This document shows positions 1 to 12,005 of a stretch of 64,000 nt of DNA, piece by piece. This DNA is from Lycorma delicatula (lineage: Eukaryota > Arthropoda > Insecta > Hemiptera > Fulgoridae). The position numbers and the translations under genes were made by a program. Below the pieces are notes generated by a model, which was given only the letters and a program-made list of their open reading frames with translations, ran no database searches and had not been told where the DNA came from. The stretch spans positions 322,826,147 through 322,890,146 of the forward strand of contig NC_134455.1 of the NCBI RefSeq assembly GCF_047948215.1, given 5' to 3'. Positions within the stretch are counted from its first letter, which is position 1, and each line of letters opens with the position of its first letter.

Positions 1-1455
1 AACCGCCGAAGGCTGGATGGACATACAAAATTTAAAGATTTCTGTGCCCAAGACGAAGTTTATGCTTCTAAAGGGCGCAGACAAATTATCATGCAGTCGA
101 AACCCCCACATTAAGTATAAAGGCTGTGTAATCAGCCGAGTAAGGGTTCATAAGTACCTAGGTGTTTTGTTTGATGATAAGTTGCTTTTTAGCAACCACA
201 TTAAACAAGTTGCGGCGGACGCTGTCTCTGTGATGCACAAACTTAGAAGGATTGCTCGGAAAGACTACGGGCTTTCTGGTCGCCAAATGTACTTAGTGTA
301 CCGAGGTGTCTTCGAGAGTATGATCGCATACGCGGCGCCAGTTTGGGCGCATAGGTTGGACAGAAATAGAGCACTGCTTCTAAATTTAAGGAGTGCCCAG
401 CGCAGAGCTTTAATTGTATGCACTGGTGTTTTTAAAACAACCTCCTATGAGGCTACTACCGTATTGGGAAAGGCTCTCCCAATCGATTTAGTGGTGAAAG
501 TTCGAGCAGCCATGTGGAAGTTGCGAAGAGGTCGGGAAACCGAGGTATTTGGGATACGGTTTCGGGCCGGGCTAGAACCGGAACGGAACGGTGATCACAA
601 TGCACCGGGTCTAAATTTCGAACAGTTGCCCATTTCCCGCCTGCGGAAGAGGCTTTGGGGCCTCGCGATGGAGGCATGGCAGCATGAATGGCACACCACG
701 TCTAAGGGAAGATCTCTGTATAGATTTATACAGGATCTGGGGGGATGGTATGCCTCAAGCTCATTTTTAAGGGCGGCGGGTGCCCAAGTGCTCACCAACC
801 ACGTGAATTTGATGCAATATCTGTTCAGGTTTCGCCTAGCGGCTGATGAGTTGTGCGTCTGTGGGGAGGTCCAGTCGAACGAACACCTAATATTCGACTG
901 CCCTGCTCTTGGGGGGGCCAGAGACCGGGCCACCCTGGAACTTAGAGGTCAGGGGGAAAACTGGCCGCTCATAAACGGCGAGTCAATGTGGCGTGAGCCG
1001 CATTGTCGGACCGTGTGGGAGTTCCTCGATGAGGTTGCGATGTTCAACCGTCATCGGTAGTTTAAGTTTAATTTTAATGGGGATTTATTGATTCCTGTAG
1101 CGTGTCGGTGAAAACCTTCCTGGAAATAATGGCTGCCATCAGCCAATAAGCTCCAAGCGCTTTAATGGTGGACAGGCACTAGCTGGCAAACAGCGACCGA
1201 GGCGTGGCGGTTTAAATTGCCGTCTTTTTATTAAGTTAACTTTTTTGTTTTTAATTGTAACAAGGGGTGCGCCTCCCCGATTTAGTTTTAATGTGACAAG
1301 TGAGCGGTAGGGACACATAGGCGGGTGCTGTACGGCGCCCAGCTTAACGCAAGATAGGAGCTCATTAGGAGCATTTAGGATAACGAGGTCGCTAATCTGT
1401 TTAGAGGCACAGTAGCCGTTTTTGGCACGGTACATTTTGTCTATGCTCTAGGGCG
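1..1455 (+). mobile_element. R1-clade LINE, 3' portion (left edge cut by window)
   Basis: Non-LTR retrotransposon fragment. It holds the C-terminal part of ORF2 (ends 1060) and a 3' UTR of about 390 bp. The 3' boundary near 1455 is inferred, because minus-strand coding sequence of another R1-like element resumes immediately after it. No poly(A) tail is visible, which is common in R1-type elements. The part upstream lies outside the window. Confidence 0.75.
2..1060 (+). CDS. R1-clade ORF2 C-terminus (end of reverse transcriptase plus C-terminal zinc finger), partial
   Basis: The reading frame is open from the left window edge, so the first Met at 17 is not a real start. The protein continues from the palm/thumb end of the reverse transcriptase (KTKFMLLKG, then HKYLGVLFDDKLLFSNHI). 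It passes through the R1/jockey-type AYAAPVWAHR and LRSAQRRALI segments and ends with a cysteine/histidine finger CVC-x7-H-x4-C (nt 853-902), the usual ORF2 C-terminal feature of R1-clade LINEs. No stop or frameshift is seen over 352 codons, so this copy may be fairly young. The catalytic FADD box would lie left of the window and cannot be checked. In the family the protein performs target-primed reverse transcription. Stop TAG at 1058-1060. Confidence 0.8.
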   Translation, partial: TAEGWMDIQNLKISVPKTKFMLLKGADKLSCSRNPHIKYKGCVISRVRVHKYLGVLFDDKLLFSNHIKQVAADAVSVMHKLRRIARKDYGLSGRQMYLVYRGVFESMIAYAAPVWAHRLDRNRALLLNLRSAQRRALIVCTGVFKTTSYEATTVLGKALPIDLVVKVRAAMWKLRRGRETEVFGIRFRAGLEPERNGDHNAPGLNFEQLPISRLRKRLWGLAMEAWQHEWHTTSKGRSLYRFIQDLGGWYASSSFLRAAGAQVLTNHVNLMQYLFRFRLAADELCVCGEVQSNEHLIFDCPALGGARDRATLELRGQGENWPLINGESMWREPHCRTVWEFLDEVAMFNRHR

Positions 1456-2586
1456 ACCGAATGGGGTGGTGGCGGGAGAAATGCCAGTTAACCAACAATG
1501 CCTGGCTCCAGGGATTGCTGTCAAGCTCTTCGCAGAGCCTGATCCATCAATCCTTTTTACGTCTCTTAATAGCCTTATTGAGCGTTCTTCTTGCCTCAAA
1601 GTATCTATTGGCTATTTCCTGGTACCCTTCTCTGTTATTTCTAAGAATACGTTGTTTCCTTCTCCTAAGGGACTGGAGCTCGTCTCATTGCTTCAATTTC
1701 AGCAGTCCACCAATAAACGGAGCGCCTCCTTGTATTGTTAGCTGCCATTCTGTCCATTTCCTGCTTTATTATATTAGATAAAGCCTCAGGTGATTGTTGA
1801 TGTCTATCAGACAGTCTACTTGCAGTCCTGTTGACGATTTGCTCTATTTGTACTGATGAGAATCTCGGTGGGGGGAGTGCACTTCACGCCTGAAATCTAC
1901 GTCTTTCAGATCCAAGATAGAGGCGCGATGATCGCTCGCTGTATCTTCTGAGAGAACCATCCACTGGTACTGATTCCTCCTCCACCTACAGTCCAGGATG
2001 GTGAGGTCAAGCACCGACCGATGACCTCTCGCTACATACGTGGGCGTGTCGTCATTAATGCAGATGCAGCCGGCAGTTTCCAGGAGATCGGCAAGGTCCC
2101 CCTCCTGTTGGTGTGTCTACTGCCAGCCGCCACCATTTTGCTGTTAAAATCACCCAACATTACGAACCTCTTGGTTGAATTGGTAATCACACCTTGTAAA
2201 GTGTCGATGAAGTTAGTAAAGTCCGCGATCGCAATGTTGGGCGAAATGTACACACCCACGAATACAGTTGTTTCGGTCTCAACAGACACCACGCCACTAC
2301 CTCTAAACTTGAAATTCCATTGTATACTATGACTTACGTCCATAATGGCAACATCTCCCGACATATCAACATTCCATCCAAGTTTGGCAGCTTCATATTT
2401 ATTGGGTTCGGTGACCACAAGGAGGTCTACGTTCTTGTCTGTAACAACACGACTAATTAAGTCGTGAGCGAGAATACTCCTATTGGCATTCGCTAACATA
2501 GTCCTAATCATGCAATTTTTTCTTACATTGCCATGCTCCAGTCCTGTGTTCACCGCTCTTACAATCGAGGCATTGCTTAGGTTCAA
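1456..2586 (-). pseudogene. R1-clade ORF2 N-terminus: apurinic-like endonuclease and linker, broken
   Basis: The segment from 2586 to 2032 encodes the N-terminal half of an AP-endonuclease-like domain, including VVTEPNK (catalytic Glu) and VMLGDFNSK (Asp/Asn pair). After a frameshift at about 2040 the plus-1 frame supplies VARGHRSVLDLTI and SEDTASDHRAS, the catalytic His motif, so all endonuclease motifs were once present. Between 1750 and 1456 come RRSVYWW and LCEELDSNPWS, the linker that precedes the RT in R1 elements, again with stops. The RT domain is absent because the homology is cut off at 1456. Confidence 0.7.
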
Positions 2587-4021
2587 GACAATCCGCTATC
2601 TTGTGACCTCTGCTACCGCAGTTGAAGCATAAATCGAGCCTATCTGGGCCCTTACATTCGTGCCTTCTATGGCCCGTGCCCCAACAACGGTAGCACCTGT
2701 CTTTATCTTCCCGGATGTACGCCCGGCAACTAATCCATCCAATTCTTATTCTTTCCTCGACCAGTTTGCATGCCGCTCTGTAACAGGTCATGACCGTAAT
2801 ATTTGGTGTCTCGCCAAAACCTTTCCTCATGGATGTTATCTTGACTTCCTCGCTAGAACCCACGCGATTTATAATGTCGGCCATAACCTCTTGCTCTGTT
2901 GTGTTATGCTCGACATCTCGGATGTGCACAACAGTTCTCCTTCCAGCTCTGCTTTTTATATCAACGTGAAGGTCGGCAACCTTGTCCCTCAGGATAGATG
3001 TAAATTGTTCCGCTTCCTCGTTACGGCCCTTTCACAATGAGATGACGTTATTTGCCTCCCCGCTGGTGACAGCATCCTTCATGGACCGGAGGAGCTCCGC
3101 GTACGTTTTTCCTCCTGCCTTAACAATCACTGTTCGGCTTTGCTCCGCCGGTGGAGTAGCCTTCTTTATCGGGATTTGATTATTACCGATGTGCCTGGTC
3201 CCACCATCCCCTTGGAGAGTTAACACATATACAGGTGTTTCCCTTGCTCTGAAGATATAGGATATGATCTTCTTGGCAAAATTTCCCATACTGCCCGAAG
3301 GCAGTATGTACGCTGAATTTGGTGACTGTATAGCTATCTTTTTGAACGCCTTCAATAAACAAGAAAGGGTTTCCTTTTCCGGGGCTCCCGAGTCATAATG
3401 TATCTTAAATTTCCTCTTCTTTTCTTCAACGGTTTGGTCTCCTATTAGAGTTATTTCGTCTTTTATGATGTCACCAGCTGCGAGTTTGTTACCCATATCC
3501 TGCTCACCTACTCTCCTTAAATCTCTAAGAGTACAAGTGTCTTTGACTTCAGGTGGAAGGTCAGTAACCAACTTTAGCTTGCCCCTAAGTGAGTTAGGCC
3601 ACCTTTTAGGGAGGAGCTCAATGAGTTCTTCATCACCCAAATCGCTGGTCAAAATATACTCCATGTAATCGTCACCCACAATAGGGTCCGTTTGGGTAGC
3701 TTGGGAAGTCTTTGTGTCTGGAGAGGACAGCTCGGAAAGCCCATTCAGTCCCTCGTATACTCGCCTTAGATCCTGTTCATGGGTCGCAATGTACTTATTC
3801 AAACCTAGGCCTAAATGCTGTTTCAACGATATCAGTATCAGACCCAATTGGTATGCTAGACTGCTCACTGTATCAGGTGCCTCTTCTTCCTCCTCGGAAG
3901 ATCCTTGACGGAGCCTCTTCTTCCCTTTTAGATCGGTTTTCTTGACCGTCGCCGATTTTGTCATACTGCTGCTAATTTGGGCGGATGTCCCATCCATAGG
4001 GAGTGAACCACGTCTTCGCAT
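2504..4021 (-). pseudogene. R1-clade ORF1 (gag-like, three zinc knuckles), frameshifted
   Basis: The start codon is at 4021. The first 329 codons (to 3032) include an acidic stretch (SSEEEEEAPD) and the middle of a LINE gag protein. After a frameshift near 3030 the homology continues in another frame from 2929. There, three CCHC knuckles follow one another: CYRC-x4-H-x4-C, CFNC-x4-H-x4-C and CLDC-x4-H-x6-C. Three terminal knuckles are characteristic of R1-clade ORF1. In the family the protein binds element RNA and forms the ribonucleoprotein. The end overlaps the beginning of ORF2 near 2504-2586. Confidence 0.75.
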
Positions 4022-4815
4022 GATATAGTACTGTACTTAGGGGGCCGTCCCAAGTTCTACGAATACCCACTCGGGGGAGGGGCCCCAAAAAAAATTTGGG
4101 GGGGGGGTTGAGGGGGTAAGAAAAATGCATGTGACCGAAAATGGGGTCAAAAAATTTGGGCGTGGTGGTAGGGGGTTAGGGAAGGTTTTGGGACGAATTT
4201 ATGTCCAGGTAGGAAGGAAATCGAGTGGGTAGTTCTCGAGATATTAGTAGAAATGTAATTCCCTAATAAAAAGCTCTGAGGACTTAGAAAAAATCTCTAC
4301 TCGTACGACGGTAATACGAGAGAATAATTACAAGTCCTTGTTTACTACAATAAACACGCCTGTATGAGCCTGTGTATTAACTTAGAAAAATGTTGCTAAG
4401 AATTGAATAATTCTAACCTCAAATTCACTATATAACTTATTAAAAAAGTAGTTTTAACTCACTTGATCGTACTTAAAGTAACATCCAATAAAAGTACGAT
4501 GCACTAGAAACGTAAAAACGCATTCACCTGTTATAAATCTTCAGTTTTAGAAGGTAAAAAACACAATATCCACAGCTCACTAATAAAGCTGAAAAAACTC
4601 TAATAACTTTTTTAGTCCGTGACCGAATTCAAAAAAACTTACTATACTTGTCCGTTATCCTTATCACTTTAGTTCCTAAATGCCGTATCCGAAATATAAA
4701 CCAAACACCAATCTAAAACACTAAAAAGCGCGGAGCGGTACACAACACGTCTGTTCACAGCGACGTCCACAACTCGACTCACAGTCAATACACTGGAAAA
4801 CACCAACATCACAGC
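4022..4815 (-). other. Probable 5' UTR of the minus-strand R1-like element
   Basis: Non-coding stretch directly upstream of ORF1. It contains a run of ten G at about 4098-4107 flanked by A-rich sequence, and a GC-richer block near 4725-4790. Assignment to the element's 5' UTR is positional inference. No promoter motif can be pinned down, and the true 5' end is unknown. Confidence 0.35.
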
Positions 4816-4820
4816 AAGGA

Positions 4821-5123
4821 ATGAGAAAACTTATCAAAGAAAATCCAAATTCAAAGCAACGCTCAATATGTTTTTTATGTTATGGGCATAATTTTAGTAT
4901 AATGGGTTCCAGAAGGCATAATATGAACCAGGATTATTATTATGGAAGTTTTTTTGGCAAATCTGAAAAGAAGTCGAAAAAGAAAAGACCAGAACTATGG
5001 AAAAATAGTTTCACTCTTCATCAGGGTAATGTGCCTCCTCACACAAAACTTTCTGTGAAACAGTTTTTGGCCAACAAACAGATTATTGCTCTGAAACATC
5101 TCCACATTCACCAGAATTGGTAA
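4821..5123 (+). pseudogene. mariner-type transposase fragment
   Basis: The central part of a mariner transposase is recognisable: MNQDYYYGSF, KKRPELWKNSF, then TLHQGNVPPHT where active elements carry the second catalytic Asp in a H-x-D-N-A-P-x-H context. Here that Asp is Gly, so the site is dead. Next comes LSVKQFLANKQI, followed by a corrupted version of the third-Asp segment (around 5100-5125). N- and C-terminal parts and terminal inverted repeats are not recognisable. It sits just beyond the 5' side of the R1-like element. Confidence 0.7.
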
Positions 5124-5427
5124 CTTGTGACTTTTCAGTAAAATTAACTCTGTGCTTAAAGTAACATATTTTGCAGAATGTATTAAAGCAACTGACAAAG
5201 ATTATCATGTCTTCAAATAGTGAAATTAAATCAGTGTGCAACTACAATTGGGAACAAGCATTAAAATTGTAATACATAAGAATAAAGGTGCATTATTGTA
5301 ACAGTCCTCTTAATTAATACAAACAACTTATACTTGAAAAACTCTTATTCATTTTCCCTTCATATTAACTTGGTTTCATATTTCCCTGAATGTAGGGGCC
5401 TAGATTTACAGTATCTATAGTCTCGGA
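5124..5427. other. Non-coding, probable 3' UTR/flank of the LDLa gene
   Basis: AT-rich sequence between the mariner remnant and the stop codon of the minus-strand LDLa gene. The gene's 3' UTR should lie here, but no polyadenylation site stands out clearly. Confidence 0.3.
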
Positions 5428-5498
5428 TTATCTATTGAAAGCATGATCCTTTTTCCAATCCTGCCTCAGCTCTGGAGTAATCGGTCCACCATTTGTAC
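5428..5498 (-). CDS. Terminal coding exon of an LDL-receptor class A repeat protein
   Basis: This 71-nt exon begins after an acceptor AG (plus-strand CT at 5499-5500) and runs to TAA at 5428-5430. Its first two bases complete a TGT codon with the last base of the exon at 5756. That supplies the sixth cysteine of the LDLa module encoded by that exon, which is a strong argument that the two exons are spliced together. After this Cys only 22 residues follow (starting TNGGPITPELRQDW), without a membrane segment. The visible isoform therefore ends as a soluble or secreted product, or this is an alternative last exon. The specific orthologue is not recognised. Confidence 0.6.
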
Positions 5499-5755
5499 CT
5501 TCCGGAATATTAAAGGTAATAAATAAAAAAATGTACATTAATAAATTTAAGTCAAAAAATGACAGATTTTATATAGTAAAGTTAGTCAAACTAAATAAAA
5601 TAATAATCAGCAGATTTAAATCAAAAATTAACCCTACAGCAAGAGAGTTTTATCTTATGTTATTATTCAGCAAGATATTGATTTTTAAGATTTGAACATC
5701 AATAAAATATGTAGACTTATGAAAATATACCAATTTAATTGAAAAACTAACTTAC

Positions 5756-5899
5756 ATACTGATAAATCTTCATCAGATTTATCAATAATTTGTTTGTCTA
5801 CGACACCACAATCGGCTTCACCATCACACACCCAACCATGTGGGATGCATTTATGTGTTTCTGCACATTTGAACTGACCAGGTATACATGTTACAGGTG
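5756..5899 (-). CDS. LDL-receptor class A repeat exon (internal)
   Basis: This 144-nt exon lies between an acceptor TTGTTGCAG and a near-perfect donor GTAAGT. It is in phase 1 on both sides, the usual symmetry of LDLa modules. The module reads [23 protein letters not shown] and then DKSDE, with five of six cysteines here and the sixth completed by the next exon. The spacing between the fifth Cys and the calcium-binding DxSDE acidic cluster is enlarged by an insertion (GVVDKQII), which is unusual. LDLa modules are extracellular, calcium-stabilised ligand-binding units of lipoprotein-receptor-like and matrix proteins. Confidence 0.75.
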
Positions 5900-6839
5900 C
5901 TGCAACAAAAAATGGTGAATAAAATTAAATACAACAAATATGAAATTTCAGATCATTACTTAAATGTAATATATGATGTAGTCCTAAAATTTTAAAAGAA
6001 GTCTACAAAACAGTTGAATAAGAATAAGAATTGGAGTAATTAGTTCTACAATTATTTACAAGTATATCATTAAGCAAACATTCTTTTTTTATTAACAAAA
6101 ACAGGAAAATCTAAACTCCATACAAAATTTTTTTAGTTCAAAATTCACCTCATTTATGTATAAATTTACGATTATACCAAACCATAAATGCAATAATCTA
6201 TAAGTTACTTTATTGTAAATAATGGGCTATCTAGTAATGGAGTAGCAATTGTAAGAAGAAAGTTATGGATGCTTTGTAAAGAATGAAATATAATTCAGAA
6301 GGATAATTTTGCTGGCAATTCAAGAATATACAGCAAGTTACTGAAATTATACAAACTGCTCATAAAGAGAGATATTTTCTATGCAAAATTTGAAAGAATG
6401 CAAGGCAGAGTAAATATGAAAATCATCTAATTTTCCTAAATTGGTAACAGTAAAATTGGTTACAAAGAAATTATGGGGATTTTGGGTAAGGTGAAGGAAT
6501 TGAAAAACTACATTTATTGGATTTGTGGTAGAGAAATACGAGTAATAAAAAAAATCCAATAATTGGTTTAAAAAAGGAGAACATGTCATTGTAAAATATC
6601 GAGATAGAAATCAAAAGATTGTATCATGAAAGACAAATGTAAAGATTCCACCCCTGTACATGTGGATAGGGACCACAGGTTCTTGGCAGTGAATATTAAA
6701 TTTAAAAAAGTACATCCAAAAGGAGGAAATGAATAAAAAGAAAATAACAATAGAGGCTGAGGGATACAAGGAAGGCTAACAAATTCATTTATTATAACAT
6801 TAACTAATTCAATAAAAAATTAATTAAAAGAAATCAACA

Positions 6840-8560
6840 GAAGCGCAGTTTTTTCAAATTTAGATCAAAAGAAATTAAAGCATGTAGGTCATTAAGAATG
6901 TTTGAGATTTATGTATGGAAATTTGAGGTATTTTAATTTCAAATTGTATGCCTAAATTTTAACCCCTTTTAATTAAAATTTGATAATTATTCCAGTGATA
7001 AATAATTATAGAAATGTGGAATCCCAACATCCATATATTTTTGTTTCAATACGGAATCACACTGAATTTCGATTAGTTCCAGTTGAAAATTTCATCACAT
7101 TTTCAACATTAATGGACAATGGAAAAATAAATAATTGAAATTGATTTTCACATTTCTTGAATTCCAAAAATCTTCTTTCAAATTCATTTCTAACAATTTA
7201 ATTTCGTTGACATATTCTGAAAAATTAAGTTGTGGTGATTTTTGTAATAATGACTGGCAAGATTCAAAGTGAGATAAATTTTCTTTTTGAATTTATTTTT
7301 GCCAGAGTAATAATTTCTGTTTGAAAACGTTGATATTATCAAATAAGGTGGTAACCACATGCTGTTTGCCTTGTAGATTGAGATTAAGTTGACTAAGGTG
7401 ATTTGTAATGTCAACGGCAAAAGCCAGATCTTTTATCCACTCATAGTCTTCTAATATTTCACATTCATAATTTTTGGATTCTAAAAAAAAAAATAATTTT
7501 GTTCAACATTGAAAGAACTGCTTTAAAACTTTATGACAGGAAAGCCATAGAATTTCTATGTGATAAGGTAGATTGGTGTATTCACTTCCTATATGTACAA
7601 ATTTACTAAATTGACGGTGATTAAGTCCACGCGGGCACAAAAATAATTTACAATTTTAGTATTATTCTTTAAAACATGCCCAATATTTAGGGCTTTGAAG
7701 CATAATGTTTGTTGATGAATAATTCAATTAAAGCGTTGAAGAAAATTATTACCTTTTTCTGTGCATTTTTCTTTTACTTGTAATAACTCCTTTAATAACA
7801 CCAGTCATAGCAGGAGCACCACCAGTTGCAAAAGAAACTAGATTTGTAATGATAAATATATTTATTCAGAACATCCATCATTGTGTTAAAAATATCAACC
7901 CCAGTCGTTGTGTCGTGCATTGGGATAATCTCAAGAAGCTCTTCACTTACTTTCAAGTTTGCATCATACCCACGAATAAAAACAGCTAACTGGGTTTTAT
8001 CTTGTACGTCTGTGCTTTCGTCAATTCTAATGGAATAAGTTTCAAGTGTTAGAATTACTGATTTAAGTTGATTACATAAATTTTCAACTACATCATCAAT
8101 TCTGCTAGCAATGGTATTTCTTGTTAAGCTTACATTTTTTAATTTTTTTAATTGTTCTGGACACAATATTTCCACTGCCTGAATCATATATTTGCTAATA
8201 AATTCCCCTTCAATGAATGGTTTCAACTTGGTTACAATTAAATATGATATCAAAAAGCTCATTTTTACAGCAACTGTATTATCTTCAATAGGTTTGGCAA
8301 ATATGATTTGTTGATTTTTGAAGTATCGACCTTAATTCTGACAATTTGTCTTTACGAAGTTTCCCTACATATTTGTCATAATTTTCTTTATGAATTGTAT
8401 CATAGTGTCTTTTAATATTATACTCTTTACAAACCTCTATGGAGTTTCTACATACCAAACATAGAATTTTATTTTTTCCTTGAATACAAAAGTACTATAA
8501 TTCCCAGTTTTCTTGACAAGTACGATGCTTTTCTTCAACTGATCGTTTTTTGCTCATTCT
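6840..8560 (-). pseudogene. hAT-superfamily transposase (ZBED5/GTF2IRD2-like), decayed
   Basis: Read on the minus strand from about 8560. A MSKKRSVEEKHRTC start is followed, after a stop, by a BED-type finger (ILCLVCRNSIEVCKEYNIKRH). Next come YDKYVGKLRKDKL and the 7792-8262 segment with SIRIDESTDVQDKTQLAVFI, the catalytic-core region of this hAT group. Further on are NHLSQLNLNLQGKQHVV (about 7370-7420), ENLSHFESC (about 7260) and IEIQCDSVLKQK (about 7050), the typical C-terminal landmarks. Multiple frameshifts and stops make it non-functional. It lies inside the LDLa-gene intron in the same orientation. Terminal inverted repeats were not found. Confidence 0.75.
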
Positions 8561-8763
8561 TGTGAGGGCTTGAGCATTGTTTTAATAAATTATCAATTAA
8601 ACACTAAACAAAGAACACTACTTTTTTAAACCAGATGAAAATTGTTATGTGAAAACTAGATTGGAATGCAGCATTCATTTACCGACTGCTAATGAATACC
8701 TTCCCACTATACTGACATGTTGTGACTCATTGTCATGCGCAAAGTACAACTGTTCTAAGTTTT

Positions 8764-8826
8764 CCTGTTTAGCCTCCAGGAATCACTGTCAGGTATTACT
8801 TCAGAGGATGATATGTATGAGTGTGA
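8764..8826 (-). mobile_element. SINE fragment (3' tail only)
   Basis: The reverse complement matches the 3' part of the SINEs at 15004 and 45911: ATCCTCTGAAGTAATACCT ... GGAGGCTAAACAG. The tRNA-like head is absent, so this is a 5'-truncated copy. Confidence 0.6.
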
Positions 8827-9880
8827 AAAACTATGATAAACTGGATATGAAAACTGTTGTGATAAGTGCACAATAAGACATGAGAAATGAGAACTACAAA
8901 AAAATAATATTTGCAGCAACAATTTCAGACCTATATTTTTTTCATAGTCACAGGTGAAAGCCCTAATACATCATTGACAATCAGCTATAGCTACCAACAG
9001 AAGAAATGACATCAACATATCCCAGTACAAGGAGATGTCTGATCGCTAATTTAAATCGTAAAAGACATCATTAGAACAATAAGATACATACCATAAACCA
9101 CTAAAATTCACAGTCATCTTTGCAGAAAATTTAGAAAAAAGAGAAGTATCTCTTTACAAGTAGTACTTGAGAAACAGTTTACAGAAACATTATTTAAAAG
9201 AGATAGAAAATCAAACTGATATTTAGCTTGAAAGTTAATGTTACTTTTATTAAAAAAAAGAAAATAAACAACTATGTTATTTGAATTTCACAATGATGGA
9301 TTTTCATCAAATAATGACTTCATCCATCAATTATTACTTTTATTATCTAATTGCCTGTCTTATGTGATCATTGTTTATTTATATGGAAACCATACTGTGT
9401 TTGCAAACTCATAATTACAAATCCTTTGGTAAACAAATTAGTGATGACTAATCTCGGTGGATAGAGTACTGATCTCATAAGAATGACCAAATTAATGACT
9501 AATAAGTATAGGCCTCAAAAACCATGTTTGTAAGACCAAAAATGGAAAAGTGATGTTAAAATCGAAGAAATCACAAATTGTAATTGAATATAAAACTGAT
9601 GATAAAGGTGTTAGTGAATGAAGATATCACGGTAGCAGCAAGTTATAAAACAAACACTATCTGATGATAAGGCTAAAAAAAAAATCTAATCGATAACTTA
9701 TAGCAAGAGTTCTAAATTTTATTTTGCTAAGACAATAATATTACAGACTCTTATTTCATAAGCGGAAGCATCAGTTAACTACATGTATTGTTCAAAAGTT
9801 TATCTAATCTTGGTATTGAATAACACTGAAAGATATTGGGAACAAGCTCATCAGTTTAGTAACCTTAACAATAACGACAA

Positions 9881-9881
9881 A

Positions 9882-9914
<33 letters not shown>
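9881..9914. repeat. (ATT)n microsatellite
   Basis: About eleven perfect ATT units. Confidence 0.95.
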
Positions 9915-10011
9915 AGAAGTATACAGTTATAATAGAATTTATGTTCATAAAAATAAAACTCAATTTAACGGCTAGTTATTTTCTGAATAGGAGTGAACGT
10001 AAGAGCTGCTA

Positions 10012-10013
<2 letters not shown>

Positions 10014-10051
<38 letters not shown>
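10014..10051. repeat. (AT)n microsatellite
   Basis: About nineteen AT units. A short ACGC/ATGC tetranucleotide run follows at about 10121-10144. Confidence 0.95.
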
Positions 10052-10054
<3 letters not shown>

Positions 10055-11159
10055 GGATTTTGAAGAAAGAATCTCCAACTGATAGCAAAAAGTTATATAC
10101 ATAATTAAGAGTACAGTAAAACGCACGCACGCACGCATGCATGAAATACAGAAAAGCTTATCAAATTATAACTAAATACATCTTTGGAAGAAACTATTTA
10201 AATTGAAACTTAGAATGGATGATTATGGCAGTAGTTTATATCCATCCCGCACCTACAAAAAAAACTGCAAGAACCAGCAAAAACTTCCTCAAATATAATA
10301 AATATTGACTGAGAATAATTATTTGTGAATATTGTATTTAATGATCTAGATAATTTTAGTGATCTACCAGTCAGTAAGAAACAGATCACAAAAAGATTTC
10401 AAATATATACCCATTGACACACTTGAAAAATGACAAAAAGAAAAATGAAAGACATTCCATCTGTACTTAAAAATATTTTGCTTCAGTAAATATTTAAGGC
10501 TTGATATTTTAACTAAAAACACAAAATCAGTTTTTTATGTAAATTTTTACAAAAAGATAGCTCATCACCCAAAATAACCATTTTAATTGTGTGCATAAAA
10601 AAATATTTATAATAACACTAGCAGAAAAGATAAAAAAAAAAGGTCAATCATAATAATAAATGAAATTTTAATCATTTTAAGTGAACAATGTATTGGAAAT
10701 TAAAATAAACAAGTCAGGTAGCACAAATGTAATATACTGCATACAAATGCAACATTACACAACTTTCAACACTTAACAATAATCAAAAAAAGGCAAACAA
10801 CAAAGTAATACTTCTAGATGTTAGAATAACACTAGACATTGTTCATTTTTAATTCAAAACCAAACAGAAAAATAATTGTTATAAAATTAAATGAAATTTA
10901 AACCAACAAAACAAGGTAAATAGATAAATAAAACAAACTTAACCATTTACTGAGTTTTGGTGGTTGAAAATGAATTTAATATTAAATTTTAATAGCACAG
11001 TGGTCAAAATGTTAATGAATTATTTGAATTTTCAACAAAAAAAAAATATATATATATATTGTTTTTAAAAAAATAATATATATTCACATATATTTTTTTT
11101 AAACAAATGTTTTAATAACCATACTTCTCTGTTCCAATACAAATTAATTTATATTTAAC

Positions 11160-12005
11160 AGATCAACCCTAAGTACAGAACAATTGAAAATCTTATTTCA
11201 TTGCATAACAAAAGCGCTTTTGTGAATTTGATTCGCATCATCAGCTGTATACATTTTATATATATATATATATATATATTTTACAAAACCATTAAAAACT
11301 TGCAAACCATGACACCATACTTTCCATTCACTTATAAATTTTATGTTAATATTATTTTTTTAAATAACTAATTTTTTTTTTAATTTTAAATTAAATTTAA
11401 CTTCTCATACTTTAAAACCATACAAAAATTTAAAACCTTTTATTTAAATTAAAAATTAAAAACTATAATCCCAACAAGAGATAAAAACATAAAATATAAA
11501 AATATTTTAAATATAGAAATTTTTTAAATAAAAAAAATTGTTTAAAATTACAAAGATCAATTAATTAAAATTACCTAGACAAAATGAAAATGTAAAAATG
11601 TTTAATTACATTTTTTTTTAATTACACAATTAAATTTTGACCTGGTTAATTTTAATCAACCAGGTCAAAATTGTAATTTTAAATAATTTTTAAATATTTA
11701 AAATGTTTATATTTTATGTTTTTATCTCGTGTGGGGATTATAATTTAAAATTTTTAATTTAAATAAAAAGTTTTAAATTTTTATATGGTTTTAAGTTATG
11801 AAAAGACAAATTTAATTTTAAATTTTTTAAAAATATATTTTTAACATAAAATTTATAAGTGAATGAGAGGTATGGTGTAATGGTTTGCAAGTTTATATAT
11901 AAATAATGTATGCAGCTGATGTGAATAAAATTTGTGAAAGCACTTCTGTTATGTAATAAAATAGGATAAGTCATCCTATTTCAATTGTTCTGTGCTTAGG
12001 GTTGA

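Larger units (their letters stand above)
1456..4815 (-). mobile_element. R1-clade LINE, 5' portion (ORF1 and endonuclease part of ORF2)
   Basis: Minus-strand non-LTR retrotransposon with a probable 5' UTR (4022-4815), a gag-like ORF1 (4021 down to about 2504) and the endonuclease plus linker of ORF2 (about 2586 down to 1456). Homology stops at about 1456, exactly where the plus-strand R1 3' end finishes. The simplest reading is that the plus-strand element inserted into ORF2 of this older copy, with the remaining RT domain lying left of the window. Several frameshifts show that this copy is dead. Confidence 0.7.

Noticed and set aside
456..933. Minus-strand open frames across the plus-strand R1 ORF
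   Set aside because: Antisense shadows of the real RT coding frame.
1139..1781. Open frames in the R1 3' UTR and the adjoining junction
   Set aside because: No homology. The opposite strand at 1456-1781 carries the R1 ORF2 linker.
1..4815. Twin-primed (5'-inverted) single LINE insertion
   Set aside because: In twin priming the inverted 5' segment lies upstream of the 3' segment. Here it lies beyond the 3' end, so nesting fits better.
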